Origin: UBA6168 sp041163745
Lineage (GTDB): Bacteria > Bacteroidota > Bacteroidia > Chitinophagales > Saprospiraceae
DNA: 64,000 nt
Assembly: GCA_041163745.1 (NCBI GenBank)
Contig: JBEAQU010000024.1
Location: 87,218 to 151,217 of the forward strand
Direction of reading: 5' to 3'
Part shown: piece by piece, positions 37,441-47,176 of the stretch
Position numbering within the stretch: the first letter of the stretch is position 1
Layout of the letters: the number at the start of each line of letters is the position of its first letter
The notes under the pieces: model-generated
What the model saw: only the letters and a program-made list of their open reading frames with translations
Told to the model about the DNA's origin: nothing
The model's database searches: none
Made by a program: the position numbers and the translations under genes

Positions 37441-39393
37441 ATGAGAAACAGAACGATCATCACTAACATTTGGCCCGCCCTGGAAAACGGGAAGCATTAC
37501 ATCAAGCGCGTGCCGGGCGAACAGGTCCGTGTCCAGGCCGACATATTCTGCGATGGGGAGGACAGTATCCGGGCGGTCATCCGCCACCGGTCGTCCGCCC
37601 GTACGGAGGACAGTTGGGAGGAGGTGCCGATGTACATCGATGCAGACGGCCGTTGGGAGGGCCGGTTCACTGTCACGGAGGAAGGCTTCCATGACTACCA
37701 CATCATGGCCTGGATCGACCATCTCCGGAGCTGGCACCGCAGTTTCCGACAGAAGCACAAATTAGGGCTGCATGTCGCGGCTGACATTACGCTGGGCCTG
37801 CAATGGCTGCGGTCTTGCCAGGCGGCAGCGGAAAGTCCGGAACAGGAGGACCTGGAGACCTGGATACGGCTGTTGGAGAACAGTTCCGGTTACCAGGCCT
37901 CGGTAGAACTGATCCTGAGTCCAGTTTTCGAATCGTTGCTGGACCATTGCGAGCTGCGGCTACATCCCACCGTATCGGAACCCGGTTTCCGCGTAAGAGT
38001 CGGACGGCAGAAGGAACAATTCAGCACCTGGTACCTGTTGTTTCCCCGTTCGACATCCGATCAGGCGGGGCAGCACGGCACCCTGCGGGATTGTATGCAA
38101 CGCCTGCCACGGATTGCCTCGATGGGATTCGACACCTTGTTGCTCACGCCGATATTTCCCATCGGACAGACCAACCGCAAGGGAAGGAACAATTCCTTGG
38201 AAGCGAAGGACAGCGATCCCGGTTCACCCTGGTCAGTAGGTTGTTCGGACGGCGGGCACAAGGACATACACCCAGCGTTGGGGACCCTGGCGGACTTTGA
38301 GGAGCTTGTCCGGGCGGCGCGCACAATGGGCATGGAGCTTGCGCTTGACATGGGGCTCCGTTGTTCCCTGGACCACCCGTATCTAAAGGAACATCCCGAT
38401 TGGTTTGTCCGGCTGCCGGACGGCAGTTTCCATGTGGAGGAGGTTCCGCCGTTGAACTACATGGACATCGTGGAATTCGATTTCGAATGTGATGACTGGG
38501 AGGGGCTATGGGAGGAGCTGTTGTCGGTGTTCCTTTTCTGGGCGGAAAAAGGCGTCCGCATCTTTTATGCCAGCACACCCCAGCGGAAGCCTTTTTCCTT
38601 TTGGGACTGGCTTATCCGGAATGTGCAGGATCGCCATCCCGATGTCATTTTCGTATCCGGGGCGCTGACCCATCCGCTGGTCATGCGGCAACTGGCGAAA
38701 TCCGGCTTCAACCAAGCCATTTCGAACTTCCTGTGGAAGACGTCCGCCAATGAGATCAGGGCCTACATGCAGGAGATCTCGAACAATGGAACACAGGAGT
38801 TCATGTGTCCTAATTTCTTTACCAACACGCCGGACATCCTTCCCCATTTCCTCGCTGATGCAGGACCAGCCACTTTCCTGCTACGCTATGCGCTGGCCGC
38901 GACGCTGTGTTCCAATTGTGGGGTGTACGGGCCTGTTTTCGAGCTGATGCATAACCAGCGGTACCCAGGAAGCAAGGAGCGGTACCTGCATTCCGAGAAA
39001 TATGAGGTGGTACGGCATGATTGGGAGGAACGGAACAAGCTCATGGAGTTCATCGGTCTTGTCAACCAGATTCGAAAGGAAAACTCCGCTTTCCACAACG
39101 CCTACAACCTCGCGTTCACACAATCCGACAATGACAAGTTGTTGGGGTTCGTCCGGGTGTCCACCGACCGGACCAACCTGATCTGGTGCATCGTCAACCT
39201 GGACGACCGTCATCCGCAGTCCGGATACGTGGAGGTTCCGAAAGCCCTGCTCAACCTGAAGGGGTCCTGGTTCAACCTGAAAGTGACGGACCTGTTGACC
39301 CGGGAGGAGTACCACTGGTTCAACGACTGGAACTTTGTGGAGTTGAACCCTTTCAGATATCCCATGCACATCCTGCAGGTCGAATTGGGCTGA
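37441..39393 (+). CDS. GlgE-like maltosyltransferase homologue lacking catalytic Asp and Glu (probable pseudoenzyme)
   Basis: A 650-residue protein colinear with GlgE (alpha-1,4-glucan:maltose-1-phosphate maltosyltransferase, GH13_3). Present are the N-terminal beta domain (RVQADIFCDGEDSIRAVIR), the linker helices, and the barrel signatures WYLLFPRS, MGFDTLLLTPIFPIGQTNRKGRNN, DPGSPWSVG and GGHKDIHPALGT. But the nucleophile segment, usually FRVDNPHTKP, reads FYASTPQRKP (Ser378 where Asp should be), and the acid/base segment, usually LAEAFTRP, reads VSGALTHP (Gly407 where Glu should be). The third carboxylate in NTPDILP is kept (Asp465). Spacings 29 and 58 match the family (29 and 57 in the Streptomyces enzyme). 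No other glg gene is adjacent. The start follows a -7 element at 37331. Confidence 0.9.
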   Translation: MRNRTIITNIWPALENGKHYIKRVPGEQVRVQADIFCDGEDSIRAVIRHRSSARTEDSWEEVPMYIDADGRWEGRFTVTEEGFHDYHIMAWIDHLRSWHRSFRQKHKLGLHVAADITLGLQWLRSCQAAAESPEQEDLETWIRLLENSSGYQASVELILSPVFESLLDHCELRLHPTVSEPGFRVRVGRQKEQFSTWYLLFPRSTSDQAGQHGTLRDCMQRLPRIASMGFDTLLLTPIFPIGQTNRKGRNNSLEAKDSDPGSPWSVGCSDGGHKDIHPALGTLADFEELVRAARTMGMELALDMGLRCSLDHPYLKEHPDWFVRLPDGSFHVEEVPPLNYMDIVEFDFECDDWEGLWEELLSVFLFWAEKGVRIFYASTPQRKPFSFWDWLIRNVQDRHPDVIFVSGALTHPLVMRQLAKSGFNQAISNFLWKTSANEIRAYMQEISNNGTQEFMCPNFFTNTPDILPHFLADAGPATFLLRYALAATLCSNCGVYGPVFELMHNQRYPGSKERYLHSEKYEVVRHDWEERNKLMEFIGLVNQIRKENSAFHNAYNLAFTQSDNDKLLGFVRVSTDRTNLIWCIVNLDDRHPQSGYVEVPKALLNLKGSWFNLKVTDLLTREEYHWFNDWNFVELNPFRYPMHILQVELG

Positions 39394-39432
39394 GCGGAAA
39401 TCCGGGCAGGCCGCCGGGGAGCCTGGTCGGGC

Positions 39433-42400
39433 TCACCGGCGCTTGGTTCCTATCAGATCCACCGCTGCGTCCCTTATCATTTTGTTCAGGGCAGGTAAAG
39501 CCGTTGTGCGAGCATCGTACCACACGGCGAGCCATTCGTCTATCTGGGCGGTCAGTTCCCGTTGGACGTCAAGAGCCTGTTGGGTGGGCGGATAATCCTG
39601 GCTGATCAAAGACAGCAGGTGCGCCAGTTTGTTTGTGAGTCGGATCGGGTAGTTGAGGGGGTCTTGGCCGGAACGGTTCTGTGTCTGGTACAGTTTCTTT
39701 TCGACGACGGCGAGGGTGGAGTCGATTCGGCTTTCGAATTCGAGGATAGCCGACTGACCTTCGACAGTATTGTCAAGCCGTTGGCGGAGGTCTTCCAGTT
39801 GCCGCTTGACATCGCGGATATCGGCAAGGGCATCATGCGCCTCCGAAATCTTGTCTGCGATGGCGGCATGGTGATCGAACTGGGCCCGGAGGTCTTCCGG
39901 GGAGGCGGCTGACCGGGGATCCTGCAGCACAAGGAACGGCTGCGACAACGTATCCTGCCCTACAGTCAGGCGGACCGTATATTCACCAGGGACGACTCTC
40001 GGCCCGCTCAAGCGGGCCCACCAGAGTATCATGCCCTCGAAGGACCTGGCATCGGGCAGCCTCATGTTCCAGGTGAAGGTATTCTCCCCCTGCTTTACCT
40101 TAAGCCGGTCTTTCTTATCCTTCGCCCGGGAGCTGAAGCTCCGCAATTCCTTGCCGTTGGCATCGAGGAAAGCGATGGACACCACTGTGTTGCTACTGTC
40201 GAAGGAAGAGAGGAAGAAATGGGTCGTGACGCCCCCGCGGTGGTTGGTGCCGTTCAGCAGGGAGGTCCCGGCACGGGAGCCGTCCACACGGTAGCTATCC
40301 TGGGGTCGGAACAAGACCACCGTCTTGTCCAGCATCGACGGCTGCAACTGATGCAGCAGGGAAAGGTCGTCCATGACCCAGATGCTCCTACCCTGGGTAG
40401 CGGCGACGAGGTGCCGGTTCTTCACCAGGAGATCGGTGATGGGAACGACCGGAAGATTTTTCTGGAAGGACTGCCAATGGGATCCGTCGTCGAAGCTGAT
40501 ATACATACCACTTTCCGTCCCGGCGTAGAGCAAGCCGGCGCGATCCGGGTCCGCCCGGACTACGCGGGTGAAATGTTGCGGATCGATGCCGTCCACAATC
40601 CGCTTCCACGACTTTCCAAAATCATGGGTTCGGTAGAGATAAGGTTGGTAATCACCCGATTTGTAAGCGGTGGCTGCCAGGTAGCATGCGCCTGAATCGA
40701 ACGGACTTGGTTCGATGCTGTTGATCATGGCCCATTCCGGCAGGTCCGGCGGGGTGACGTTGGTCCAGGAAGCACCGTCATCCGTGGTGAGGTGAACGAG
40801 CCCGTCATCGCTACCAGTCCAGACCAGACCCGGTGTCAGGGGACTTTCCGCAGCGGCGAAGATGGTGCAATAGTATTCTACGGAAGTGTTGTCCTTGGTG
40901 ATGGGGCCACCGGAGGGTCCTTGCTTGGATGGGTCGTTGCGGGTCAGGTCGGGGGAGATCACCGACCAAGATTGCCCGCCGTTGGTCGTCACATGCAGGT
41001 GATTGGAGGCGGTGTAGAGCTTGTCGGGATCATGCGGGGAAAAGAAAATAGGAAAATTCCATTGGAAACGGTATTTCATATCCTCCACTCCGTGCCCCAT
41101 CGGATTGTCGGGCCATACGTTCACCGGGCGTTGGAAGCCGGTGCGATGGTCCTTGCGTTCAATGAGGCCATCGTAGCAACCGCCGTAGACAACGTCATTG
41201 TCCCTGGGATCGACGGCTATGTGGCCACATTCGCAGCCGGCTGTTTCCTCCCAGTCATCTTCGGTGATGAAGCCGCCTTGGGTTCGGTGGGCAATACGGA
41301 CGGTGCTGTTGTCCTGTTGGGCCGCATAAATCCGGAAAGGAAAGTGATCGTCGGCCGTCAGCCGGTAGAACTGGGCGGTCGGCTGATTGTGATAAGAGCT
41401 CCAGGACTTGCCGCCGTCATGGCTGATGCCGGCGCCGCCGTCATCCGCCATCACCATGCGGAGCGGGTCTTCCGGCGCAATCCAGAGGTCGTGATGGTCG
41501 CCGTGTTGCGCGTTGAATGCCTTGAAGGTGCGGCCGCCGTCGGAAGAGCGATGATAGGATACGTTGACGACATAGACCTGCTCCGGATCCCGGGGGTCTG
41601 CATAAATGCGGGAATAGTACCAGGCGCGCTGGCGCAGGGCGCGGTCCTGGTTGAGGGTGGTCCAGGTCTTGCCGGCGTCATCGGAGCGGAGCACCCCGCC
41701 GGATTTCGCTTCCACGATGGCCCAGATCCGGTCGGAGCGGACCGGGGAGACGGTGATTCCGATGATGCCGACGGTATCTTCAGGCCAGCCTGGATTACCG
41801 GAAAGGCAGGTCCAGGTATCGCCGCCGTCCGTAGACTTCCAGAGCAGAGATCCGTCCCCACCGCTTTCGAGGCTGTAGGGCGTGCGGCGGATATGCCAAG
41901 TGGAAGCGTAGAGGATCCGGGGATTGTTGGGATCCAGTATGAGGTCGACGGCGCCGGCATGCTCATTTGCGAACAGGATCCGCTCCCAGGTCCTGCCGCC
42001 GTCCAGGCTACGGTAGACCCCCCGGTCGGGGCCTGGTTGGTAGAGGTCGCCAAGCACCGCGGCATAGACCAGGTCCGGATTGGCTGGATGGATCCGGATG
42101 CGCGGAATATGACGGGCGGCCGGCAGGCCGGCAGCGGTCCACGACTTGCCGGCGTCATCCGAGCGCCACACACCATAGCCGTAGGATACATTGCCGCGGA
42201 CGGTCACTTCCCCGCCACCGACATAGAGGACATTCGGATCGCTGAGGCTGACCGCCACAGCGCCGACGGAGCCGCCGAAATAACCGTCGGAGATGTTTTC
42301 CCAAGACTTCCCAGCGTCTGTTGTTCGCCAGACCCCACCGCCGGTGGATCCCATGTAGTAGAGGTCGGGGCGACCGGGCACACCGGTGACGGCGGCGGAG

Positions 42401-42588
42401 CGCCCTCCACGGAAAGGGCCGACAAGCCGCCAATCCAGGGAGGCGTGCAGGCTGCTGTAATCGGGCGGGGCCGGGGCGGGGTTCGGAGCCTGTGATTTGG
42501 CCTTTCGGGATTGGGCGTGCAGGTGGGCGGGTCCCGAAAACGCCAGGCAGGCCAGCAGGAAGATGGAGAGGATTCGATGAAGCTGCAT
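39433..42588 (-). CDS. Secreted BNR/VPS10-type repeat protein
   Basis: A 1051-residue protein with a signal peptide ending in HLHAQ. It is built of sialidase-type BNR/Asp-box repeats (GVWRTTDAGKSW, GVWRSDDAGKSW, GVYRSLDGGRTW, LLWKSTDGGDTW, GVLRSDDAGKTW and more), which form two beta-propellers like VPS10/sortilin and WD40-type 'glycosyl hydrolase' proteins of Bacteroidota. After residue about 760 comes a beta-sandwich and a helical, coiled-coil-like end (DIRDVKRQLEDLRQRLDNT). No catalytic residues for sialidase are evident. It is probably periplasmic or surface-exposed and binds protein or glycan. It follows the amidase gene by 84 bases on the same strand. Confidence 0.85.
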   Translation of the reverse strand: MQLHRILSIFLLACLAFSGPAHLHAQSRKAKSQAPNPAPAPPDYSSLHASLDWRLVGPFRGGRSAAVTGVPGRPDLYYMGSTGGGVWRTTDAGKSWENISDGYFGGSVGAVAVSLSDPNVLYVGGGEVTVRGNVSYGYGVWRSDDAGKSWTAAGLPAARHIPRIRIHPANPDLVYAAVLGDLYQPGPDRGVYRSLDGGRTWERILFANEHAGAVDLILDPNNPRILYASTWHIRRTPYSLESGGDGSLLWKSTDGGDTWTCLSGNPGWPEDTVGIIGITVSPVRSDRIWAIVEAKSGGVLRSDDAGKTWTTLNQDRALRQRAWYYSRIYADPRDPEQVYVVNVSYHRSSDGGRTFKAFNAQHGDHHDLWIAPEDPLRMVMADDGGAGISHDGGKSWSSYHNQPTAQFYRLTADDHFPFRIYAAQQDNSTVRIAHRTQGGFITEDDWEETAGCECGHIAVDPRDNDVVYGGCYDGLIERKDHRTGFQRPVNVWPDNPMGHGVEDMKYRFQWNFPIFFSPHDPDKLYTASNHLHVTTNGGQSWSVISPDLTRNDPSKQGPSGGPITKDNTSVEYYCTIFAAAESPLTPGLVWTGSDDGLVHLTTDDGASWTNVTPPDLPEWAMINSIEPSPFDSGACYLAATAYKSGDYQPYLYRTHDFGKSWKRIVDGIDPQHFTRVVRADPDRAGLLYAGTESGMYISFDDGSHWQSFQKNLPVVPITDLLVKNRHLVAATQGRSIWVMDDLSLLHQLQPSMLDKTVVLFRPQDSYRVDGSRAGTSLLNGTNHRGGVTTHFFLSSFDSSNTVVSIAFLDANGKELRSFSSRAKDKKDRLKVKQGENTFTWNMRLPDARSFEGMILWWARLSGPRVVPGEYTVRLTVGQDTLSQPFLVLQDPRSAASPEDLRAQFDHHAAIADKISEAHDALADIRDVKRQLEDLRQRLDNTVEGQSAILEFESRIDSTLAVVEKKLYQTQNRSGQDPLNYPIRLTNKLAHLLSLISQDYPPTQQALDVQRELTAQIDEWLAVWYDARTTALPALNKMIRDAAVDLIGTKRR

Positions 42589-42672
42589 ATTGGATGAGTT
42601 GAAGATTTGATTCAGCTGAACATGGCATCCTGGGGTTTCGGGAGGGAGTCGGCGGCTCGGGCCGGGTTCGGT

Positions 42673-43887
42673 TCATGGGTCGACCAGTCCGTGGAAAAGC
42701 CAGTCCGCCAGCAGTTGTCTGTTTTGTGGCAGGAGTATCCGTTGTTGGTCCGTCTGGTGCCGGATATTGCCCAATTCGATGTAGGCGGAGGGCACCTTGC
42801 ATTCCCGCAGCATATGGAGGTCTCTGGGCGAAACGGTACCTGCGTATCCCCTACCCTTCCGGTACTTGCTGTAATGGAATTCCATGCTGCGGTGCATCCG
42901 GGTGGCCAGTTTCCGGCCGGCCGGATCATCCGGGTGATAGTAGAAATAGAGGTCCGTCTGGTCGCGTCGGGACCGGGAATCGACATGGACCACAATGAGC
43001 GCCTGGTCGGTCACCCCTTGGCGAAGGTGGCGTTCGTACAACTGGTTGATGACATCGGAGCGTTGGAAGAGGCGGGGTTTGTGGCTGCTGGGGATAGGTT
43101 CGTTGCCCCAGACCACTTCATCGTAATCACAGGAAAGAAAATGGTCGTCGCGGATACCGTCGTTGGGATCCCGGGTGATCATGTAGGCGGTGGCACCATG
43201 AGCGACAAGGTTACGGACAAGGCGCAGGGCCACATCATAGGCATATTCGTCCTCGCAGATGGTCTGCCCTTGGCGAAGCGTGACCATGGCGCCCGGATCC
43301 GGACCGCCATGTCCACTTTCGATAAAGAAGACCTTGCCTTGCAGGCTGATGTCCTTCAGGGGGACATGTTCATATGATTTGCCGAAGATAGGGAAGCGGC
43401 GGTTACCGGCCGGTTCGACGGCCAGGTTGACTGGGCCCTGGGCGGCGGTTGTGGGGGATATCGGGGAGGGGTCTTCGGTGGGTTCCGGACAATGCAGCAG
43501 GTGGTGAGGCACCCAAAGGACCCGGTCTTGGGTGAAAGGCACCTGGCGATAACCGTCCACAAGCATGGTTGTGTTGTAGCCTTCGATTTTCCGGGCCAGT
43601 TCCCAATTGTCCGTTCCGATGGTGGACCGGATGCTTTTTCCGTTGTAGTCATAAAGCAGAATGGGGAGGAGGTATTCCTTCCCGGCTTTCAGGCCTTCCT
43701 TGCCTTGAAGGTTGTTGATGCGATAGAACTCCGTATGGTTGCAGGCGTTTCTTTCCAGCCCGTATCTTCGTAGGAGGGCATACACACCATCACCCGGCAT
43801 GGCGGCTGCCTGCAGGTAAGGCGGGGGACCGGATGCGGTCCCCGGAAGGAATGGCAGGATAGAAACCAACAGCAGGAACGGGAACAT
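42673..43887 (-). CDS. N-acetylmuramoyl-L-alanine amidase (Amidase_3 family)
   Basis: A 404-residue secreted protein; the signal peptide is MFPFLLLVSILPFLPGTASG. The catalytic domain (about residues 185-400) has VFFIESGHGGPDPGA with the zinc His, CEDEYAYDVAL with the zinc Glu, VVHVDSRSRRDQTD in place of the usual S(I/L)HAN segment with the second zinc His, and IELGNIRHQTDQ near the end. It cleaves the amide bond between MurNAc and the peptide stem in peptidoglycan. The N-terminal 180 residues carry a LysM-like or cell-wall-binding region (VYALLRRYGLERNACNHTEF with GKEYLLP). It is followed by the BNR protein gene. Confidence 0.9.
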   Translation of the reverse strand: MFPFLLLVSILPFLPGTASGPPPYLQAAAMPGDGVYALLRRYGLERNACNHTEFYRINNLQGKEGLKAGKEYLLPILLYDYNGKSIRSTIGTDNWELARKIEGYNTTMLVDGYRQVPFTQDRVLWVPHHLLHCPEPTEDPSPISPTTAAQGPVNLAVEPAGNRRFPIFGKSYEHVPLKDISLQGKVFFIESGHGGPDPGAMVTLRQGQTICEDEYAYDVALRLVRNLVAHGATAYMITRDPNDGIRDDHFLSCDYDEVVWGNEPIPSSHKPRLFQRSDVINQLYERHLRQGVTDQALIVVHVDSRSRRDQTDLYFYYHPDDPAGRKLATRMHRSMEFHYSKYRKGRGYAGTVSPRDLHMLRECKVPSAYIELGNIRHQTDQQRILLPQNRQLLADWLFHGLVDP

Positions 43888-44080
43888 GCAAGCTGATGAT
43901 TGAGATAGAATGCATCCGGAGCTCAGCGGATAGCGACCGAACGGTTCGTAAACATCGGAAGATAGCAGAAATTAACCAAACGGTAGCAAAGTTTTCACTG
44001 GTGCAAACCGGATTGTCGCACCCCTGGTCCCACGGGGTGCACATCCGCCGCACAGTCGACCATACGAATTGCATTGGTTT

Positions 44081-46318
44081 TCACCTGGGCGGCCGTGCAA
44101 AGCCGGCAGCCGCCGGCTTGATGTTGGCCGGGGTTGAGCCGATATTGTCGGCAAAGGCATTGCGAACATACTCCGCAACAGCCGCCACCATGGTGGAGTC
44201 CCAGGCGGGATTATCGCGGAAAGCCGGCATTTCCCCGTCGAAAGATCGGATTTCCCCCCGGATGGATACCGGCCCCGTCTTGCCCTCCCAGATAATCCTT
44301 CGCAAATGAGAGGGGTCTCCGTTCACCACGGAGGAGCCCACCAGAGGCGGCGCCAAGCCGTTCCGGCCGGAACCGTCGGCCTGGTGACACGCTTCGCAGT
44401 AGGTGCGGAAAAGGACCATGCCGGCGGTTCTGCCGTCCGTATGATCGAAAACCGCCGGTCGGTCTGTCCGGTGGGCTGGTGGTGGGCTGGCGACTTTTTC
44501 CATCCAGGTCAGGCAAGGCGCCAGGCTATCCCGGGCAGGAGGCGGCAAGGACCGCAGAAAGGAAAGGAACGCCGGCGGCAGCCCTTTCGGTGCGGATGCG
44601 AGCATTTCCCATGCGAGGGTATCCTTCGTATGACGCATGAGAATGTCCGCCACAAAAGGAAAGCGGGATGAATCCGCCGCCAGCTCAGCGGATTGCATGA
44701 GGGCCAGGAGGTAACGGTCCGTCTGGCCGTCATTCCGGGACTGCAGCATATCCAACACCGCTGACGAAAGGTGCTGCGCCGGAAGGTCATGATCGGTCGC
44801 GAGCAATTTGAGCGCGGACCACACCAGACCGGGGTCGGGGGAGGCCAAGGCTTGTCGGACAATGTCCGGGGAGAGTTCCTTTCTTCCCTCGAGTGTCCAT
44901 AAGGCATGAATCGCTGCGACCCCTGCATCGGGTGTTCGGACGAGCTGTTCCAGCAGGTTCCGTACGGGAAGACGTAGGTCATGCACCAGCAGTTGCTGGG
45001 CTTGCAGACGACGGGCTGCCACCGGATCGGCCAGGGTCCGCACCAGGTCTTCGGCTCGGCGAGGGGTCGGGGAACTGCCGGCGGGTGCAGGGTCATGGCA
45101 AACCCGGTAGACACGGCCTCTCCCGATGAGCGTATCCAGGCCGGATTCCTTTGTGCGGGAAAAAAGATACTGCGACATATAGGCCCGGTGTTGGATCACC
45201 CCCCTGTGCATATCGGCGATGTAGAGACAGCCGTCGTGCGGGCCGGTGGCCAGGAAGACCGGCCGGAAAAAGCTGTCCCGGGAAGCGAGGAATTCGCGGT
45301 CCTGGTAGGCCTGTTCCGCGAACAGGCGGCCTGTTTCACCATCGGACAGCAGCCGGTTTCGTTTGACGAGGTGAGCTTCCGGCGCACAAACGAACACATT
45401 CTGCCGGAAATCGGCGGGGAATTGCCCGGCGGAATAACACAAGGGTGCGCAGGCTGCGGTAAACCGGCGCAGTTTTCCCAAGGAGTCCAGCACGCCGTGT
45501 TGGTACCCCCGGTTCACGAGGGTTTGCCTGACCGGATACACCCGCTGGTCGGCCGTCAGGACGGTACCGGCGGCATAGCGGATCGGAAACCCTGCGCTGC
45601 GGTCCGCCAAGCCCGGCAGCACCTGGTCACCAATCAGTTGGGTGGCATTGGAATTGTAAATCAGCCTTCCGAGGGAATCCATGGTCAGGCCCCATTGACC
45701 TCGTTGCGAAACAGAATCGATGCGCCAAGTCTGGCCGTCGCGTCGGTAGCGTTTGGGACAGTCGGCGCTATAAACCCAGTTGTCGGGATTGCAGAGCAAT
45801 CCGTTGGCCTGGTATTCCGGATTATGGCCGGGTGCATAAGCGCTGTCCACCAGCACCCGTTTGCCTGGGCGGTCATCAAGGATCGGTACGAACCAAAGGG
45901 CCGGTGGCTCCGCCAGCAGCAGCCCGTCCGCATAGAAGGCCATCGCACGGGCCATGACCAGGTTGTCCAGGAACACTTTCCGGGAATCCATGACCCCATC
46001 CCCGTCGCAATCCTCGAGGATGACGACCTTCCCGATCGGTTCCGTGTTTGCATCACCTGCGAGGTCGGGCATGTAGCCCGGCATGTTCAGAACCCAAAGC
46101 CGGTTGCGATCGTCGAAGGCGAGCGCGACGGGCGTATCAACAAAGGGTTCCGCCGCCACCGTCCGGATGGAAAATCCCGGTTCGAGCACAAAATCCGAAT
46201 CGGCGGAAGGAAAAACAGATAGTTCGGCCCGGCAGGATAGCAGCAGGATGGTAAACATGCCGAGCGTCACCCGGCACGGAGTGGAAAACCAAATCATGCG
46301 TCGTATGTTATCAAGCAT
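44081..46318 (-). CDS. Lipoprotein with sugar-dehydrogenase-like propeller, HEAT region and cytochrome c domain (PVC-type architecture)
   Basis: A 745-residue protein with a lipobox (FTILLLSCRAEL). The N-terminal half (about 25-410) resembles the PQQ-sugar-dehydrogenase-like 'membrane-bound dehydrogenase' domain: VALAFDDRNRLWVLNMPGYMPD, ILEDCDGDGVMDSRKVF, ANGLLCNPDNWVYSADC and TGPHDGCLYIADMHRGVIQ. A helical HEAT-like stretch (about 430-600) follows. The C-terminal cytochrome c domain has the haem-binding CEACH and a distal DGEMPAFRDNPAW with the probable Met ligand. This layout is best known from Planctomycetes and Verrucomicrobia but also occurs in Bacteroidota. Substrate unknown. ATG 46318 is used; ATG 46297 is also possible, and a TTG 46342 gives a longer form. 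Confidence 0.85.
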   Translation of the reverse strand: MLDNIRRMIWFSTPCRVTLGMFTILLLSCRAELSVFPSADSDFVLEPGFSIRTVAAEPFVDTPVALAFDDRNRLWVLNMPGYMPDLAGDANTEPIGKVVILEDCDGDGVMDSRKVFLDNLVMARAMAFYADGLLLAEPPALWFVPILDDRPGKRVLVDSAYAPGHNPEYQANGLLCNPDNWVYSADCPKRYRRDGQTWRIDSVSQRGQWGLTMDSLGRLIYNSNATQLIGDQVLPGLADRSAGFPIRYAAGTVLTADQRVYPVRQTLVNRGYQHGVLDSLGKLRRFTAACAPLCYSAGQFPADFRQNVFVCAPEAHLVKRNRLLSDGETGRLFAEQAYQDREFLASRDSFFRPVFLATGPHDGCLYIADMHRGVIQHRAYMSQYLFSRTKESGLDTLIGRGRVYRVCHDPAPAGSSPTPRRAEDLVRTLADPVAARRLQAQQLLVHDLRLPVRNLLEQLVRTPDAGVAAIHALWTLEGRKELSPDIVRQALASPDPGLVWSALKLLATDHDLPAQHLSSAVLDMLQSRNDGQTDRYLLALMQSAELAADSSRFPFVADILMRHTKDTLAWEMLASAPKGLPPAFLSFLRSLPPPARDSLAPCLTWMEKVASPPPAHRTDRPAVFDHTDGRTAGMVLFRTYCEACHQADGSGRNGLAPPLVGSSVVNGDPSHLRRIIWEGKTGPVSIRGEIRSFDGEMPAFRDNPAWDSTMVAAVAEYVRNAFADNIGSTPANIKPAAAGFARPPR

Positions 46319-46444
46319 GAAGAAAGGGCGGCGACCTTCCAATCATACAGATCAGGGTCGCGGCACTTTCGCTAATAATCCGACAGGTTTGCCGCCAACC
46401 GGCGGTCGACGCTGCAAAAAAAACATTTCCGGCAATCCAATCGT

Positions 46445-47026
46445 ATGAAAAATCTAAAGAATCTTTTGGCATTGATTCCGTCGTTACTGACTTTCGGTGC
46501 TTGCTTCAACCAGAACAGCGTGGTACAGAACGCAGACGGGAAGGCGCCGTCCACCTCCATTTATGACATCCCGCTCACCACCATCGAAGGGGAAGCCACC
46601 GACCTAAAGGCTTACAAGGGAAAGAAAATCGTCCTCCTGAACGTGGCGTCCAAATGCGGATACACCCCCCAATACGCGGATTGGGAGGCCTTTTACCGGG
46701 AGCACGGCGAACGCGTGGTCGTGCTAGGATTTCCGGCGAACAATTTCATGGGTCAGGAACCCGGCAGCAATGAAGAGATCGCCGCGTTCTGCGAAAGGAA
46801 CTACGGTGTCAGCTTCCCCATGTTCGAGAAGCTCAGCGTAAAGGGAGGCGACCAACATCCGCTGTACGCCTGGCTGACGGATCCGGGAATGAACGGATGG
46901 AACAAAAAGGAGCCCAGCTGGAACTTCTGCAAGTACGTCATAGACGAAGAGGGCAGGCTGACCCATTTCTTCGCATCCGGGGTCAAGCCCGGTGCAGCGG
47001 AATTCCGTCAGGCGGTCGGGTTGTGA
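46445..47026 (+). CDS. Lipoprotein glutathione peroxidase (Cys type)
   Basis: A 193-residue thiol peroxidase of the GPx family with a lipobox (LLTFGACFN), so it is probably anchored in a membrane facing the periplasm. The peroxidatic Cys is in NVASKCGYTPQY. The conserved Gln is in FPANNFMGQEPGSNEEI, with a second Cys in AAFCERNYGVSFPMFEK acting as resolving Cys in thioredoxin-dependent forms. PSWNFCKYVIDEEG contains the conserved Trp/Asn. It reduces hydroperoxides, most likely using thioredoxin rather than glutathione. The gene is divergent from the cytochrome c lipoprotein. Confidence 0.95.
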   Translation: MKNLKNLLALIPSLLTFGACFNQNSVVQNADGKAPSTSIYDIPLTTIEGEATDLKAYKGKKIVLLNVASKCGYTPQYADWEAFYREHGERVVVLGFPANNFMGQEPGSNEEIAAFCERNYGVSFPMFEKLSVKGGDQHPLYAWLTDPGMNGWNKKEPSWNFCKYVIDEEGRLTHFFASGVKPGAAEFRQAVGL

Positions 47027-47092
47027 CAGGAGACGACGGCCGTCCGCCGGTGTCCTGACAGGGAGCATCCCCTGAAGGCAGCTCGACATCCA

Positions 47093-47123
47093 TTTGCGTT
47101 TCCGTAACCGCTGCTTATATTTG
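47093..47123 (+). promoter_or_regulatory. Bacteroidota-type promoter for the phosphodiesterase gene
   Basis: TTTG (47093-47096), 19 bases, TATATTTG (47116-47123): perfect consensus. Predicted start is near 47129, inside a strong hairpin. Confidence 0.8.
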
Positions 47124-47125
47124 TC

Positions 47126-47159
47126 GCAAGGGGTCCTTGTGAAAGGACAGGCCCCTTGC
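47126..47159 (+). promoter_or_regulatory. 5' hairpin at the start of the phosphodiesterase mRNA
   Basis: GCAAGGGG (47126-47133) pairs with CCCCTTGC (47152-47159). An inner TCCTT/AAGGA helix has a GTGA loop and a 4-base bulge. It ends 17 bases before the ATG, so it occupies most of the leader. Confidence 0.55.
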
Positions 47160-47176
47160 GAACAAATGACATAAAG

